DNA from: Pontederia crassipes
Taxonomy: Eukaryota; Streptophyta; Magnoliopsida; Commelinales; Pontederiaceae
Reading direction: 5' to 3'
Assembly (NCBI GenBank): GCA_030549335.1
Contig: CM060195.1
Span: 6,107,001 to 6,171,000 of the forward strand
DNA length: 64,000 bases
How positions within the stretch are numbered: the first letter of the stretch is position 1; each line of letters opens with the position of its first letter. Positions 32,976-45,900 of this stretch are shown piece by piece. Made by a program: the position numbers and the translations under genes. The notes under the pieces are model-generated. The model did not search any database, was not told the DNA's origin, and saw nothing but the letters and a program-made list of their open reading frames with translations.

Positions 32976-34379
32976 GGGTTTGTTTGGCAAATAACTAATG
33001 ACAGAATGTGGTGGAACGGCGTGATGAGTGATGGGGTGAGTGTGGTGTGTCATCAGAAAGTTCATGTTTGAATAATAAATTATATAAGATATGGGTGGGT
33101 AGTATATATTTAAAGTATTTATTATATATTTGAAATATTTATAATGATTAATTAGGGATGAGCACGGCCCGGAACGACCGGTCACCATGGGCGGACCTAC
33201 ATACTAACTAATGGGGTTAATTGACCCCATTAAATTTTAAGAATAGTTATGTATATAAGTATATCAAATAGCATTATTACCTATCTAAAAGGTAGGATAA
33301 TATTAAAATTAAATATTAGACATTGTGATAATTTGATTTTGATTGAGGAAATATATTCTCAAGAATTCTTTGTCAAATAGTTAATTCTTGATCTAAGGAA
33401 AAATGTTGCTATCAACTTTATTTTCTATGATATGTGATTAGTGGGCAACATTGTAATCATATATTAATTCATTTCTAATTATTATAGCTTAAATAACCAA
33501 TAACCCTTTATTTTGATTAATATGTTACAATCTATGAGGATAATTTATGAATATGATTGAAAATGAATTAATTACACAATATTATACACAACTTTCACAA
33601 TATAAGATTAGAAAGAGAACATTGTTGTGTATTTGAATAAATAATATTTTAACTATTTTCATATATGAAAATAATTTCATAAAATATTTTATTTTGACAT
33701 TATTCTATAAAAAATAAATTATTTTATTTTGCACCCATTAAGTTTGGGGTCCTAGGTCCGCCCTTGCCGGTTACCCTGGCCCATATCGGCTTAGATTTTT
33801 TTTGAAATTTTTCCGACCCGATGGACAACTGGGTCAGGACCGGGTCTCATTTTCTTGAGATACGGCCAGGCCGGATCGGAACCGAATCTGAGTTTTACGT
33901 CCCCATCTAGATGAATATATTATATTAGTATTAAATTATTTTTAAATAGTATATTTATGTTTATTTTAAATAAAATTTTATATTTTATTTGATATATAAT
34001 GAGCAATAAATAATTACTTTACCATTTAATTTATTTTTCTCTTTTATTTTTTTGAACTATTTTATTCATCTATCTTAAAAAAATAAAAATGGTAGATTGA
34101 GAGATGAGAGAGGAGAGAGAAGAGAGAGAAGTGGTTTAATTTGGTAACAAGAGAAATGATTTCATTTGATAACAAAAGAGGAATTAATTTAGTCTAAAAT
34201 TATCTATTCCTCCTCATTCCACCAATTTAGTTAAATGAAAAATTTGTCGTTTGAAAGGCTTAGCTATTCCACCCACCCCCTCATAACTTTAATAAAAAAT
34301 GTAACCAAACAAGATTTATTTAATTTCATTCATCCATATCCTGCTCCTCCCCTTCAGATACTTCAATCCAAACAAACCC
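32976..34379. mobile_element. PIF/Harbinger-like element
   Basis: Inverted ends GGGTTTGTTTGG (left) and CCAAACAAACCC (right) are flanked by the 3-bp duplication TAA (32973-32975, 34380-34382). Both features are typical of Tourist/Harbinger elements. It is 1.4 kb long only because other elements inserted within it. No transposase is seen. Confidence 0.7.
33186..33766. mobile_element. hAT-like MITE nested in the Harbinger-like element
   Basis: Ends CATGGGCGGACCTA (left) and, reversed, CAAGGGCGGACCTA (right) form inverted repeats. The 8-bp flanks CCGGTCAC (33178-33185) and CCGGTTAC (33767-33774) differ at one base, a hAT-type duplication. The interior is AT-rich. Confidence 0.8.
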
Positions 34380-37077
34380 TAAGTTAGATTGATTTGGATG
34401 TTATGACTTAATCACTTGGACTTAATTAATGATATTTGGAATTTGGAAATCTTATTATGTCTAGTTTCTAATTAATCTAGAATCATAAGATTTACCCCAT
34501 GTGGTTAAGAAGTTATGAATTATTAATTGACAGACGCTCAGTCTGAAATTCTAAGGCAGTACCTAGTTAAATTTTGAAGGATTCAAAAGTCTCAAGTGCG
34601 AAATAACTTATGAATATAAATACATGGAATTAGAAATTAATATTAGAGGATATTATATGCATTTTAGGGTGCATAAAAATTCATTCATCATGAGCATGCA
34701 TTGCATATTATCTTATTAGTGATTGGGAAGTAAAAAGACATTATTGCTTGTAGGAAAACATCAAATTGCAAGTGAAAAGGAGGAAATCTGGTAAACTTCC
34801 TTGAAGTGATAAAGTACAAGGTGAGTGGGTAAATTTACAAAATAGAAAATTGATATATGTTACTTCTTTTATTTATGATATTATTTCAAGTAAATATTAT
34901 TATTAGTATTGTTATTGAAACATACCTTGAGGTAAGAAAGATATTTATGATATGTTTCAAAGATTTCATATGAAATGAAGTATTCTCTTACATCAAAATA
35001 TTTTTAGGGAACAATGCTTGTCAATTTAAAATAAGTTTACTTGATATTGATATATGAAGGTGATATGTTATTTTTCTATTGTAAAACTCCATGTGTACAT
35101 TGACCATGCTAAATGAAGGTCTTTGAGACTGCATTCGATATATATGAAGCTTTTGGGGCATATATCGGGTGTCTTTTCCCTTTGGGGGTTGCTCTGCGTG
35201 CACGTATTGACCCATGATATGCTCTACGTATATGAGAATCATGATTGTGCGACACACAATTACGAAGGGATACCCATGATTTGCTTTGCGTATTCGAGAC
35301 TCTTGATTGTGAAGCTATGTTTAATTGTATGACGCACAATCATGAAGGGATACGTATTGACCCATGATGAGAATGTGTGATGACACATGTGGGGAGTTTA
35401 ATTATGAAAATAATGATATCCTAAGTTACTTTTACTTATGTGAAAGCTCATGTGATTTGACAATTTATGTTAATATGTTATGCTTTAAATGTTTTCTTGT
35501 ATGAAAATGTAGTTATTTAAATATTATATGCACACGTATTGTTCTTTTATGTTATATTTTTATTCCACTCACTGTGCAAATGATTGTTGCTCATAGTACT
35601 CATTTTAAATTTTTCAGATACTCGTAAGTTCTCGAGTTGAGTCGATTCGAAGCTTATTTTGTTGCATATAGAAGAGGTCGAATTGAAGCATTTTTAATTT
35701 CCCCTTCACTTGTGTTTTTGGAAACATGCATGTAATCGATAATTCTAGAAGTTATAATTAAGTTTGTGAGAAACTTTTTTGTAAGGTTGTATAAAACTTG
35801 ATCCTGTGGAGTGCTATATGTGAAATGGTTTGTAAAACAATAGTAACAACGTGGAAATGTTGTGTCTTATAACTTTTATTAAACTTTGATGAATATATAT
35901 ATGCATTTTTTGTATGTATTGACAAATACCACAAGATAAGTAAGGGAGAAGGTTTTGCCGATTTTATTTTTAGATTTGCTAAACATAATTAAGGGATGTA
36001 ATAATTAGGATTAGAACTTAGTAACGGAGTTGAGTGTGACAAACAATGTGCACACATCATTATAAGGTCGCCATCGGTACCTGCAAGAACCCGAATGCAA
36101 GAGAGGCCCACCTCCCGTTAGTATATGTAAGGGCCTAAATAAAATAATTTATAATGCATGAAACATAAGCATCATTAACTATTATAATATGATATAAAAT
36201 GACTCAATTTATATTCATGCTAGGCAAGGAAACGATAGCATTAGTTTAGTTGTAATGTCCATTTTAATCACATTAGTAACCTGAACTCCGATTAAGCGAT
36301 AACCTTGGTCCAATTAACCCTTGGCGTCCATACGTTCAAGTCACAAACTTAATCCAATTAAGGTTACTCATTTAACTCTTCCTTTGTTGTACAAATATTA
36401 AACAATCAATATTTAATGACCCTTTCCATTGAGGTCCTTAGCTCACCTCGACGTCAATTATGGCTAGTCAAATCAGGTCGCACTTGCACGCAAATATCCG
36501 CGTTTGGGCCATTACATTTCAATTGTCCATATGACGAAGGCCAAGGATCAATGATGTGTTCATTCAATATAATATTCCTTTTAACCCTATGACTTGACAT
36601 GAAATCTCGAAATCTAGGTGTATCATTCATTGGCAAGATCAATCATTTCAAACAAACTTTCAATAATGTTACAATAAGAGTAACTATGAAGGAACCATAA
36701 GTCAAACTCAGATAACGACAAAGGAAAAAGAAGGTTGGTACTGGGCACAACTGTGACGTCCAAGACGTCATGGCCGTTACAAAGGTTTGGGAGCAGTCGT
36801 GCCTTAGTGAGGGTATGGTCGTGCTAGCGGACAAACACCCGCACACTATGCATGTTCACTATCGTGCCATGTATGTGTCACGGCCATGCATCGCAATCAC
36901 GACCCATAAGAAGTCTGTAATGACCCTCGTAGAACCTTCGGTTGGGGAGTTTATCTCCTCGGGTCGTGTTCGGTGGTTTAACAGGTCTCACAGAATAATT
37001 GAACCGTTTCAGCTCCGAGTCACGCCTCGTGAACAACTGGTAACTCACCTCACAGAACACTCGTTAAGGAGGTAGAC

Positions 37078-40071
37078 TGTCATGACCCCAATTTAACCCG
37101 CGAGTTAAATTTTCGCGATTCATTACGGACGATCAAATAAAATTATGAAAAAATTACGAAAACATGATGTAATTTAATCTTCTTTTATAACATAAGTTTA
37201 AAAGTATATCATTAAATAAATTACATAAAATGTGATCATTTCAGAGCAAACTGATACACCTCAAGTCATACATTTGATAAAATGACTTTATTTTCAATAT
37301 AACTTATTTTGACATAAGTAATAAACACGACTAACTCTCTCGACATCTTAATAGAAAGATACGAGAGACATAAATTATCTCATCATACCACCAAGGATGT
37401 TATAGAATCCTTTTACGACTATCACCTCGCACGATCCCCAACAAGCTATATGAATCTGAAAAATATTAGAAATAACATTATGAGCAAAAATAGCTCAGTA
37501 AATTGATAACTCATAAGATATGTGTACCATCTAATAAATTCGGGGAAACATAAAAATACAAGCATTAATCATAATATCAAAATCAATATTTTCATATATT
37601 TAATAAATACATATATAACATTCCAATCAAAATCATCTCACTCAATTCACAATCATTATCATTTAAACATATCAAACATATGTATGCAATGCAACACTCT
37701 CATACGTATGCACGAATCACCAACTGACTAGTGGTCGGTACGTGAACTCTAGAGGAGGCTCCCATCTTAATCAACGGTGTAGCACTTAACTCCATTCTAC
37801 CTCATTCCTTTCAAGAAACAAATCATATAGCGATAGGTGGACTCTAGAGGTGACCCCTACGGATTCTAAAGGTGGCCCCCTTCGTGATTACTCATGATGT
37901 GGAACTTAGCTCAGCATGGTACTTAGCTCTAGCCTATCTCATCCCATTATTGGGGAACATAATGATGGATTGGACTTTAGAGGTAGATCCCATCGTGATC
38001 AGCGATGTAGCACTTAGCTCTAACCATCATATATGCAAATGCAAACAAATGTCGATGCATGATTCATCACATAACAAACATCTCTCAAATATCAGAAGAT
38101 GAATCATATCAGATACCATTTCAAACGGAACACGATTGCACTCATCATAATCCATTCAGATCATATCACATGCTTTTCAAATGTGCAATCATATAATCAT
38201 TCAGATATACTTTTCATAATTGTATTTCTCGAAATCAATTCATAGAATATCCAAAACATATTCAATACATATAATAATCGATGTCACACCAAATTTAAAA
38301 GAGGTGAATACATAGAATAGGAGAAATCAACTAACCTATAAGAGCTACCAAATGGTTTTTCCTTTCCATTTTCACTACTTTACTCTTCTACTCATATACA
38401 ATAATAATAAGAACACATCACTTATATGATCTGAACACAAACTTATCCCACATGAAACATAATTAATTGAAGAGGTACATGACCCTTAAGTACTTACTCT
38501 CATAACTTAAGTAACTATTTATCACAAGAATTGACATACTATCAAGACAGATTATATACATAATAAAAGAAAATTTGTATTTACTTGAATTAATAACCAA
38601 ATTTATTCATTCCAATTTTAATTACTTCCTGGTTGCTAATTTATTAATTTATAAAAGTTTCAGATCTTATTTCATTGTGGTTTGTTCACAGGAAAATCAA
38701 CATTCAGCCTATGTTTTATCTTATTTCTATGTTCTGACAAACTGAGTGACATTACTTTTATAATTTATATAAAATAATAATTATTCCATGTTCTGCTACT
38801 TTTAATTTTTCCAAATAGTGGACATCCTAGGTGCAACTCATAAAATTACTTGAATTTATATCTATTTGTATTGAGCAAAATAAATTTAACAAATACTAAC
38901 ATAATTTGCCCTAAGTTCCATCCTGACAGACTAAGGCTATGTAAAATATTTATAACTTTCGCTATACATATCATTTTAGAGTGATTCCAATTTTAAACTT
39001 AACATCAATTTTTATAACACCCTAAATTATGAAATAATTTCACGTTATATTGGATTTAATACATAATTTACAAATTCGGATAACAATTTCGACAGACAGA
39101 GTGATAGTACCTTAAAGATAAGAGCATAACTTTCTCTACAGAAATCATATTAACTTGATTCCAAATCTCAATGAAATTAGACTCATAAAGGATCAATCAT
39201 AAGAAATTTCATAATTTTTGAAATGACATGAGGTATGCAAAACATCGACTAAACTTTCTGGAATGATTTAATTATACCTATAGTTTATTCTTCTTCCTCA
39301 TGAAAACATGAGAAGGCAAGATAGAAAGATTAGAGAATTATGCAATTAAAATCTATATAAGAATCAGAAGTATAAACATACCATAAGTTAAAAATGTAAT
39401 CCCTTTTTCTTTCTCCAATTTCCTTCACTAGAAACACATGATCCTTTTTCTTCCACTTGGAATTTCGGATGGGGTGATAAAAGGACAGCAATATGTGTTA
39501 AATCATACAAGGGGTGGATGATAAGGCTAGAGAAACCGACCTTTTAAGTCAGCCAACATGGAGTTATGAAATTGGTCTTGTAGTTGACAATATTTACATG
39601 TAATTGCTATTTAAGTAAATGATTTTGCCTTTTTTCTTTTATTTATTCATTTACTTAAGACATTACATGTAAATAAAAAACTACCCCCCATTTGGATTCA
39701 AATAAAATATTTATAAAAATAAATAATTAAGGAATCGAAATCTAAATTTTTGTCCGAAGAACAAAAATCGCGATTTCACAGATTTTCGATTTTACATCTA
39801 TGTCTTACCTAAGTAAAACACCTCATAAAAATGTTAAAAAACACATCTATAATACTTTGATATATACGAACAATTATCGGAACTTTAATTTTCTTAATTC
39901 TAATATTTTCAAAGATCATATTTTTATGGCTTGGACAAATTTTCGCCAAATTTCAACGATCAAATACTATGAGTTATAACTCATGTCTAAACACATATCA
40001 ATTTTCTTATCAATAATATGATATAATATTAACCTATGTAATTACATGTGAATTAAATTTGTGATATTACA
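37078..40071 (+). mobile_element. Solo LTR, 3.0 kb, with exact target duplication
   Basis: It starts TGTCATGACCCCAATTTAAC and ends GTGATATTACA. The 5-bp TAGAC is present on both sides (37073-37077 and 40072-40076), which fixes both termini. No partner LTR, primer site or coding region lies between, so it is the product of LTR-LTR recombination. It belongs to the same family as 1-1075 and contains the same internal subrepeats (about 37730-38035). Confidence 0.85.
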
Positions 40072-40355
40072 TAGACCATCTCATGGCCCGTAAGATAGCC
40101 TACACTCTTGTCATGGCTATGTCGCATATGATCTTAGCACTGCATTGTTGCGCTGTACATGGGTCATGACCGTGAGCATCCTATCACGGTCCATGATGAA
40201 AATAGCGTCCCTTTCAAAATTTTAGGGTTCATTCCTATATATTTTTTCCCATAATTTCACAATAAGTTAGCACTGTAAACCAGGTTAAATTAGCACTCTA
40301 AACCAGGTGTTTCACCCTTCAATAACCAAGAATTCAAACTATTTAATTCCAACAT

Positions 40356-40650
40356 TTGGTTGAAAAGAGAGAAAATGGAAAGGAAATGGGCTCACCCAAA
40401 TTACATACCTCAATCCCAAGCTCAACCTCTTATTCCCTTTGTCCGTGTTTCCTCCGACTAGTCCCCTTGTCACCGGCGAGTCCCCTTTCTTCTTTTCCTC
40501 CTTCCTGGGCACCTAGGCACAAAATGGAGCTCCCTCAATGGTTGTAGCCGGCTGGGAAAGAAGTGGGAGAGGGAGGTGGAAGGAGGTTTGGGTTTTGGAG
40601 GGTTTTATGACCGAAGACGATCCTACCCCTCAACTACCATCACTTTTGGG
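40356..40650 (+). other. GC-richer segment of the host LTR, no gene
   Basis: Short open frames here (63-116 residues) have no start context or domain. The content resembles the regulatory half of long Gypsy LTRs. Confidence 0.4.
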
Positions 40651-41159
40651 GGTGTTTTGGGGTTTCAATTTCCAGGTTTACAATTACAATTACAATTATA
40701 CATGCATACAAAATCGTACTGCGTTATTCCATAATTTTGATATTCAAAACTACAATAGAATCTTTCTAATCCAATTTTCATTTTCTTCAACTACAGTAGC
40801 TTTTAAGAAACGAAGAAATTTTTTATTAATAGTATCATATGTCATTGTTAGATACGCGACTCGGTATGATCTATACCGAATTACTTAGATTCAATGGTGA
40901 GTCTATCCTTCAACTCATGATCAATACGCTCAGTTCCGTCGTGTGAGTTAGACAATCGACGCTATTTTTCAAAATCGGGGATTGGCTAAAAAAAAGGTTA
41001 CTGACTTTTGAGTCATGGGATCAAGTCTAATTAATTTGGATTGAGATTTTTCAATCCTGGCATCCGATCCAAAGTACTAGTTCGCTAGCTAACCCATATA
41101 ATTTTATTAAAATGTGACGTTATTCACGATAACTTTTAGGCGCGATTTAAGGGGTATAA

Positions 41160-41880
41160 ATTATGCCTAACTAGAAAAATGTTTCAATAAGTATTCAACA
41201 TCTATGACTCATACATGTGAAAGGAGTGTAATGATTATATCTTATCATATAAAATTGTTCGTATTAAAATGCAAAACGGGTAAAATTATTTAAATGTTAA
41301 AGCTTTTAGAAATATGTTACATTTAATTTTGTGGTTTATCACATGTAAAACATTTAATAGAAATAGGAAAAAAATAGCACGTGACTAAAAAAGTGTTTGT
41401 GGATTCATAGATCTTCTTTATGGGCCGTGTGTTTGAGTCGTATCAAATCCAACGGATCCTGTCAATTGTCATCTTTTAATATCATGGATAATTACAATTG
41501 ACCCCATAAACTTTGGCAATATTTATTATTAGTATTATCTACATGATCATACATTAACAATGATTTTAAAAAATAATGATTAAATATATAAATTAAATAA
41601 TTTATCACATTCGAAACTGCACCAAAATATAATTTTGTAAATAGTTTTGCATATCCCCACCTCAAGTAGATAAGCAATTCATATGGGGTTTCTTGTTTAT
41701 TTTTTTTATAATGTGTCTCTTTAAAAATAATTTCTTTGTTTTTATACAAGAAAAATGCTATAATAGAAATACTGGATCATAAAATTATTGTACATTAACA
41801 AATTCTTCCAAGCCTATTTTATTTTACTTATTTCCAATAGACTCGTTAACTTATATTTTTAGAAATTCATCATTATTTTT
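41160..41880. other. AT-rich intergenic DNA, no gene
   Basis: No exon, RNA or repeat boundary recognised. Confidence 0.5.
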
Positions 41881-42072
41881 TAGGAAGAAATTCAATGCTA
41901 TTAATTTATAAATTCAATGCTAAATTTAGTGAAGAAAATGATCATGAAAATAAGGATAATGATTCAATTTAATGATTAGGAAGAAATTCAATGCTATTAA
42001 TTTATAACTTCAATGCTAAATTTAGTGAAGAAAATGATCATGAAAATAAGGATAATGATTCAATTTAATGAT
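41881..42072. repeat. Tandem duplication of a 96-bp unit
   Basis: Two copies, 41881-41976 and 41977-42072, both begin taggaagaaattcaatgcta. They differ at one visible position (ttataaattc versus ttataacttc). It is a recent duplication. Confidence 0.95.
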
Positions 42073-42260
42073 CCTACACTCAAGTTAATGTATTTAGGAT
42101 TTGTTAAACAATAGGCTTCTCTTAATTCCAGGAGCCTAACATTATAAGCAAAAATGCGAACATATATTTCTATATGTTATACGGTATATCTTTTATCACA
42201 AAGCAACACTACAATGGAGTGCAGTTCAAGCCAAACAACGTCGACGACTTTTGGATATCC

Positions 42261-42297
42261 AGGGAGGGAGGGAGGGAGGGAGGGAGGGAGGGAGAGA

Positions 42298-42332
<35 letters not shown>
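42261..42332. repeat. (GGGA)n/(GA)n compound microsatellite
   Basis: About seven gggA units pass into gagaga with one gacaga interruption. Confidence 0.95.
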
Positions 42333-42334
<2 letters not shown>

Positions 42335-42424
42335 GCATGTCCTCCACTGCAAGGCATCTCATGATGCTCCATGTACAATTAATTGAGATCGTGAACAAAG
42401 AGCATGACCTCTTTGCTTTGCTCC

Positions 42425-42426
<2 letters not shown>

Positions 42427-42461
<35 letters not shown>
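42427..42461. repeat. (TA)n microsatellite
   Basis: An uninterrupted tatata tract of about 35 bp. Confidence 0.95.
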
Positions 42462-42464
<3 letters not shown>

Positions 42465-42750
42465 CTCCACGAATTAATTCAGATTGTGGCGATTACCTGG
42501 TGGTTGGAGCCTGTGAGAGCTCGTTCGCTCGCTCTACTCCATGAACGAACTTTTCCTTTTCTCCTGAACGTGTCCAGTGATGTTTTCAATCAGGTGGAGT
42601 CCATGAACAAAACGAACACACGTATTATATATCTTTATAGCCCGTGGTCTTTTGATTCCTTCTTCAATCAATTTCCACAGGTACCATGCCATTAATATTT
42701 TGTATGGTGAGAGAGAGAGAGATCTTGGTTTTGTGTATCTTAATTTGCAG

Positions 42751-42969
42751 GTGCATGAATGGGCAACTTATCAAACTTGTTGAGTCAGTTCAGTAATCAA
42801 CACGTATGTAAATAGAGATTATGTTTATATATGGATCCCTACGTCGTTACATTCTATTTAGGATTAGCATGAATGGGCAACTTATCAAGCTTGTTGAGTC
42901 AGTTCAGTAATCAACACAGTGTTGATTACTGAACTGACTCAACAAGCTTGTTAAGTTGTCTATTCATGC
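42751..42969. repeat. Three-copy 51-bp repeat forming a near-perfect palindrome
   Basis: Copy A (42751-42803) and copy B (42867-42917) are direct repeats; copy C (42919-42969) is copy B inverted. B and C are separated by one base (42918) and differ at three positions, so they could form a hairpin with about 50-bp arms. Each copy contains 'cagttcagtaatcaacac'. No gene encloses it that I can recognise. Confidence 0.9.
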
Positions 42970-45900
42970 ACCTTCAACATATGAGAGCATTGAATATATC
43001 ACATGGATCATAATAAGTGGATCGACTTACTAAACATGTTATTGTTCATAAAAACACATTTATATATATGGCGATCAATCTATCATTCTATGCAATATAC
43101 AACAGCAAGTACTCATTTTTCTCATATAGTATATATACATATAATTCATATGTGAATTATGTAATATAATATATTTATATTATATGCATGCAGCCGTCCC
43201 CAGCAACTTGATCATTATAGGTATATGTCACAGCTGAGACTTATTGCCAGTCCTCAACATGTTGTAGCTGTTCTCAATCATGCAAGAGTTTGATTTATAT
43301 GCACTATATGATTGACAAATCCCACGAAAACATGGAAACTATTGAATAAGAGAGAAAAGGTATATTGTCTCCAAGTTCAAAACATTTTTTAAACCTTTAA
43401 TATAATGTTTCTTTCATAAAAAAAATATGAAATAGTGCGGCCATGTATATGATAATAACCATAATGTTGTTGGTTGGTTGGTAAAATATTGGTCCAAGCA
43501 AATTGATCATGGCATGTGTAGTGGATCATTTGTATCAGTGGCAGACAAGAGGGTAATCTAAATGCACGATAATATACGCAGTGGTTTGAAGAGCATGAAT
43601 TGTTTTTTTTTTTTTCTTTTATTTGGATGCCTCATTCGTAATCCTTCTTGGTAGTTTGGTGCTACCAAACACAACAGATTCAACAGTCGCATTTGTATTG
43701 CTCACTTGTTCCAGTTTGCAAGTCACACACACTCTCTCTCCTCTCTATCTCTCTATGCATGTATATAGGTATCTATTCATTGATCATATATTATTGTTAA
43801 ATATTAGGATCTGTGGGGGCTTCGTGAGGATGCAAATGGCTAATATATATATGCATGAAACAGTTGTCCCTTGTTAGTTGTTAGTTGCCTCAGGATAAAA
43901 GGCCTTTTCAAATAGTTATATTTGCAAAGAGTGAGATGAAGCCTTTAATTAGTTCAATTTGCAAAGAGTGCCATGAAGAGCTGCTTAAAGATGAAGGAGG
44001 GAGAAGGGCAGTTGAACAAACTGTTTGCCACAGTGCATGTGCTCAGGCCCCACTCTCTCTCTCTCTCTCTCTCTCAGTCTCTAATCACGTGAATTCACTC
44101 AAATCCACACAAAATTTCTTCCTTCAGACCGCTGCATTGCATCATATACATCTTATATTAAAATTAGCATTCCACTTTCATACAGATGACTTCTCAAATT
44201 AAGAACATGTATTATGATATTTTTCTCTTCCACTAACCAGTTCCAATTACTTTTTTCTTAATTTAAGCGATTAGGTAAACTCTCTCTCTCTCTCGGGATG
44301 AAAATTGTGTGAGCAAACATTTTGAGAGCTCAGCATCGCCAAACATCCATGAGAAAGTGCCCAAATATCTTCCATCTGAAGCCAGTGAGATAGCATACCA
44401 AATGGACTTCTCTCCTACTCCTGCACTCCCTTTAGAGCTTTCTCTCTCCTCAAAAGCCCTTTTTTTCTTCTTGCTCCTGGCACCTTGCAAAGATTTGCCA
44501 CCCTTCCCATGTGATTAAGAAATGCCAGCATGCCGATTGATCCAAGAACATTAAAGGTTGGAGTGATTAATTTGGGAAGCATATCACACTGATATCCTCA
44601 CTGTAAAGTCTCTTCTGATCATTTCAAATAAATTGGTTCTCGGGTCCACAAAATTAAGACATTGGTTAGCTTTTTACCCTACACCTGTTAACATCATTGT
44701 TGGGGCTCGGTTCTTCTATATATGTTTCACATATTAATCCACAACTTATTTACATCCCACTAATTGGGGGGCACTTGATTGAGTTTGGACCAATAGGACA
44801 CCATGTCATGCCCTTTGATTCCGCAACATCCAAACCATACAACCCTCAATTTGTTTTCATGATGGTGGCAAGATGGTTTCCAAAATTAATGGCAGTAGCA
44901 ATCGTTAGTGCTTCCTGAATGCTTCATTGATTTTTACACGAGGGGATGTGTATAAAATTTGTATTACGATGTTATAACACACTTTTTTATAGTAGCATTT
45001 GATATTTGAGAAGCAACGTCGACAGCTCAACTCGTGCAATGCTACTAAGCGTATTATTCACAAGTTGAAAATCATTTTATCATCAAGCTCAACTAATTGA
45101 ATTAGTTCACCTTGAATCATTTATGTACCTGATAATGACATGTGATGCTCTCAACAAAAAAAAATATTTAATTTAATAAAACATAAAAAACCTTCCGGGC
45201 CACACACCATTTCACCTCAATCCTTATTCGTTATACAACCCAATTTGGATTGGCATTTTAATTACTCGCTAACATTACACACTTAAATAAGTTTAGAAAT
45301 TAAGGATGATTAATTAAAAAATCATTTATACGATTGTAATTACTTAAAAAATGATGTGACTTATAGATAATGGTGTTTATTAGATGGGACGACACGATCC
45401 ATCCGTTATCTGGCCCATTATGATAATGAGTAAGTTTGACATGTCTAGTCTAAATTCGTTCAATAAGTTATCGGGTCAGAAAAATAACATGTCGGACATT
45501 ATATTTCAACTATTTGTCTGATATCCGATAGTCCGATTTTTTTCTGTTACTTAATACCATTTGATAGGTCGGCCATTAATTCGTTAATAATTTTAAGTAT
45601 TTAAAAAAACTAATTATTACTTATTTAGTGTCTATCAATAATAGCTAATAAGCTCATATAATAATATTTAACTATTGATAGAATATAAGTAGCTTATCAT
45701 TATTAATTTGATTTATTTTATTATGAATAAAAAATAAAATAAATAAATGAATAAAAAGATAAAAATATTAAAGAAAATTGAAGAAAATAATGATAACTTA
45801 TTATATTATTTATTAATGTATCAAGGAAAAAATATAAGAAAATCTAAGAAGAGAAATGTCAAATTTAAAAATAAATGAAAAGAAAAAATTAATGAGCTTT

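Larger units (their letters stand above)
31906..36041 (-). mobile_element. Reverse-oriented long LTR inserted in the Gypsy-like LTR
   Basis: On the minus strand it starts TGTCACACTCAACTCCG at 36041 and ends ...GTGACATAGGCA at 31906. The flanking 5-mers are gacaa and aacaa (4 of 5). Subtracting the Harbinger-like insertion leaves about 2.7 kb, similar to the 3.0-kb LTR at 37078-40071. The two share a phrase 'tagagaaagttatg' followed by 'tatcactc' (here about 32538-32580; in the other at about 39100-39145 in reverse). The left boundary is the less certain one. Confidence 0.5.
31577..41150 (+). mobile_element. Composite Gypsy-like LTR serving as host of a nest
   Basis: TGTAACGCCCTAGAAATTCG at 31577 is a typical Gypsy (Tekay-like) LTR start. 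Continuation is inferred after the insertions: 31577-31905, then 36042-37077, then 40077 onward, with 'ctacccctca'-type LTR phrases around 40600. The right end could not be fixed. No coding sequence is present, so it is a solo LTR or a heavily eroded element. Confidence 0.4.

Noticed and set aside
36770-37075. 101-residue plus-strand frame just before the solo LTR
   Set aside because: It lies in the host LTR, has no domain, and ends at the insertion site region by chance.
37066-37077. aaggaggtagac read as a polypurine tract of a full element ending in the LTR at 37078
   Set aside because: TAGAC recurs directly after the LTR at 40072-40076, so it is a target duplication and the LTR is solo. 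The purine tract is coincidental host sequence.
43623-44518. Several 69-105 residue frames that might form a small gene
   Set aside because: No shared splice logic, no domain and low-complexity (CT)n interruptions; left as intergenic.
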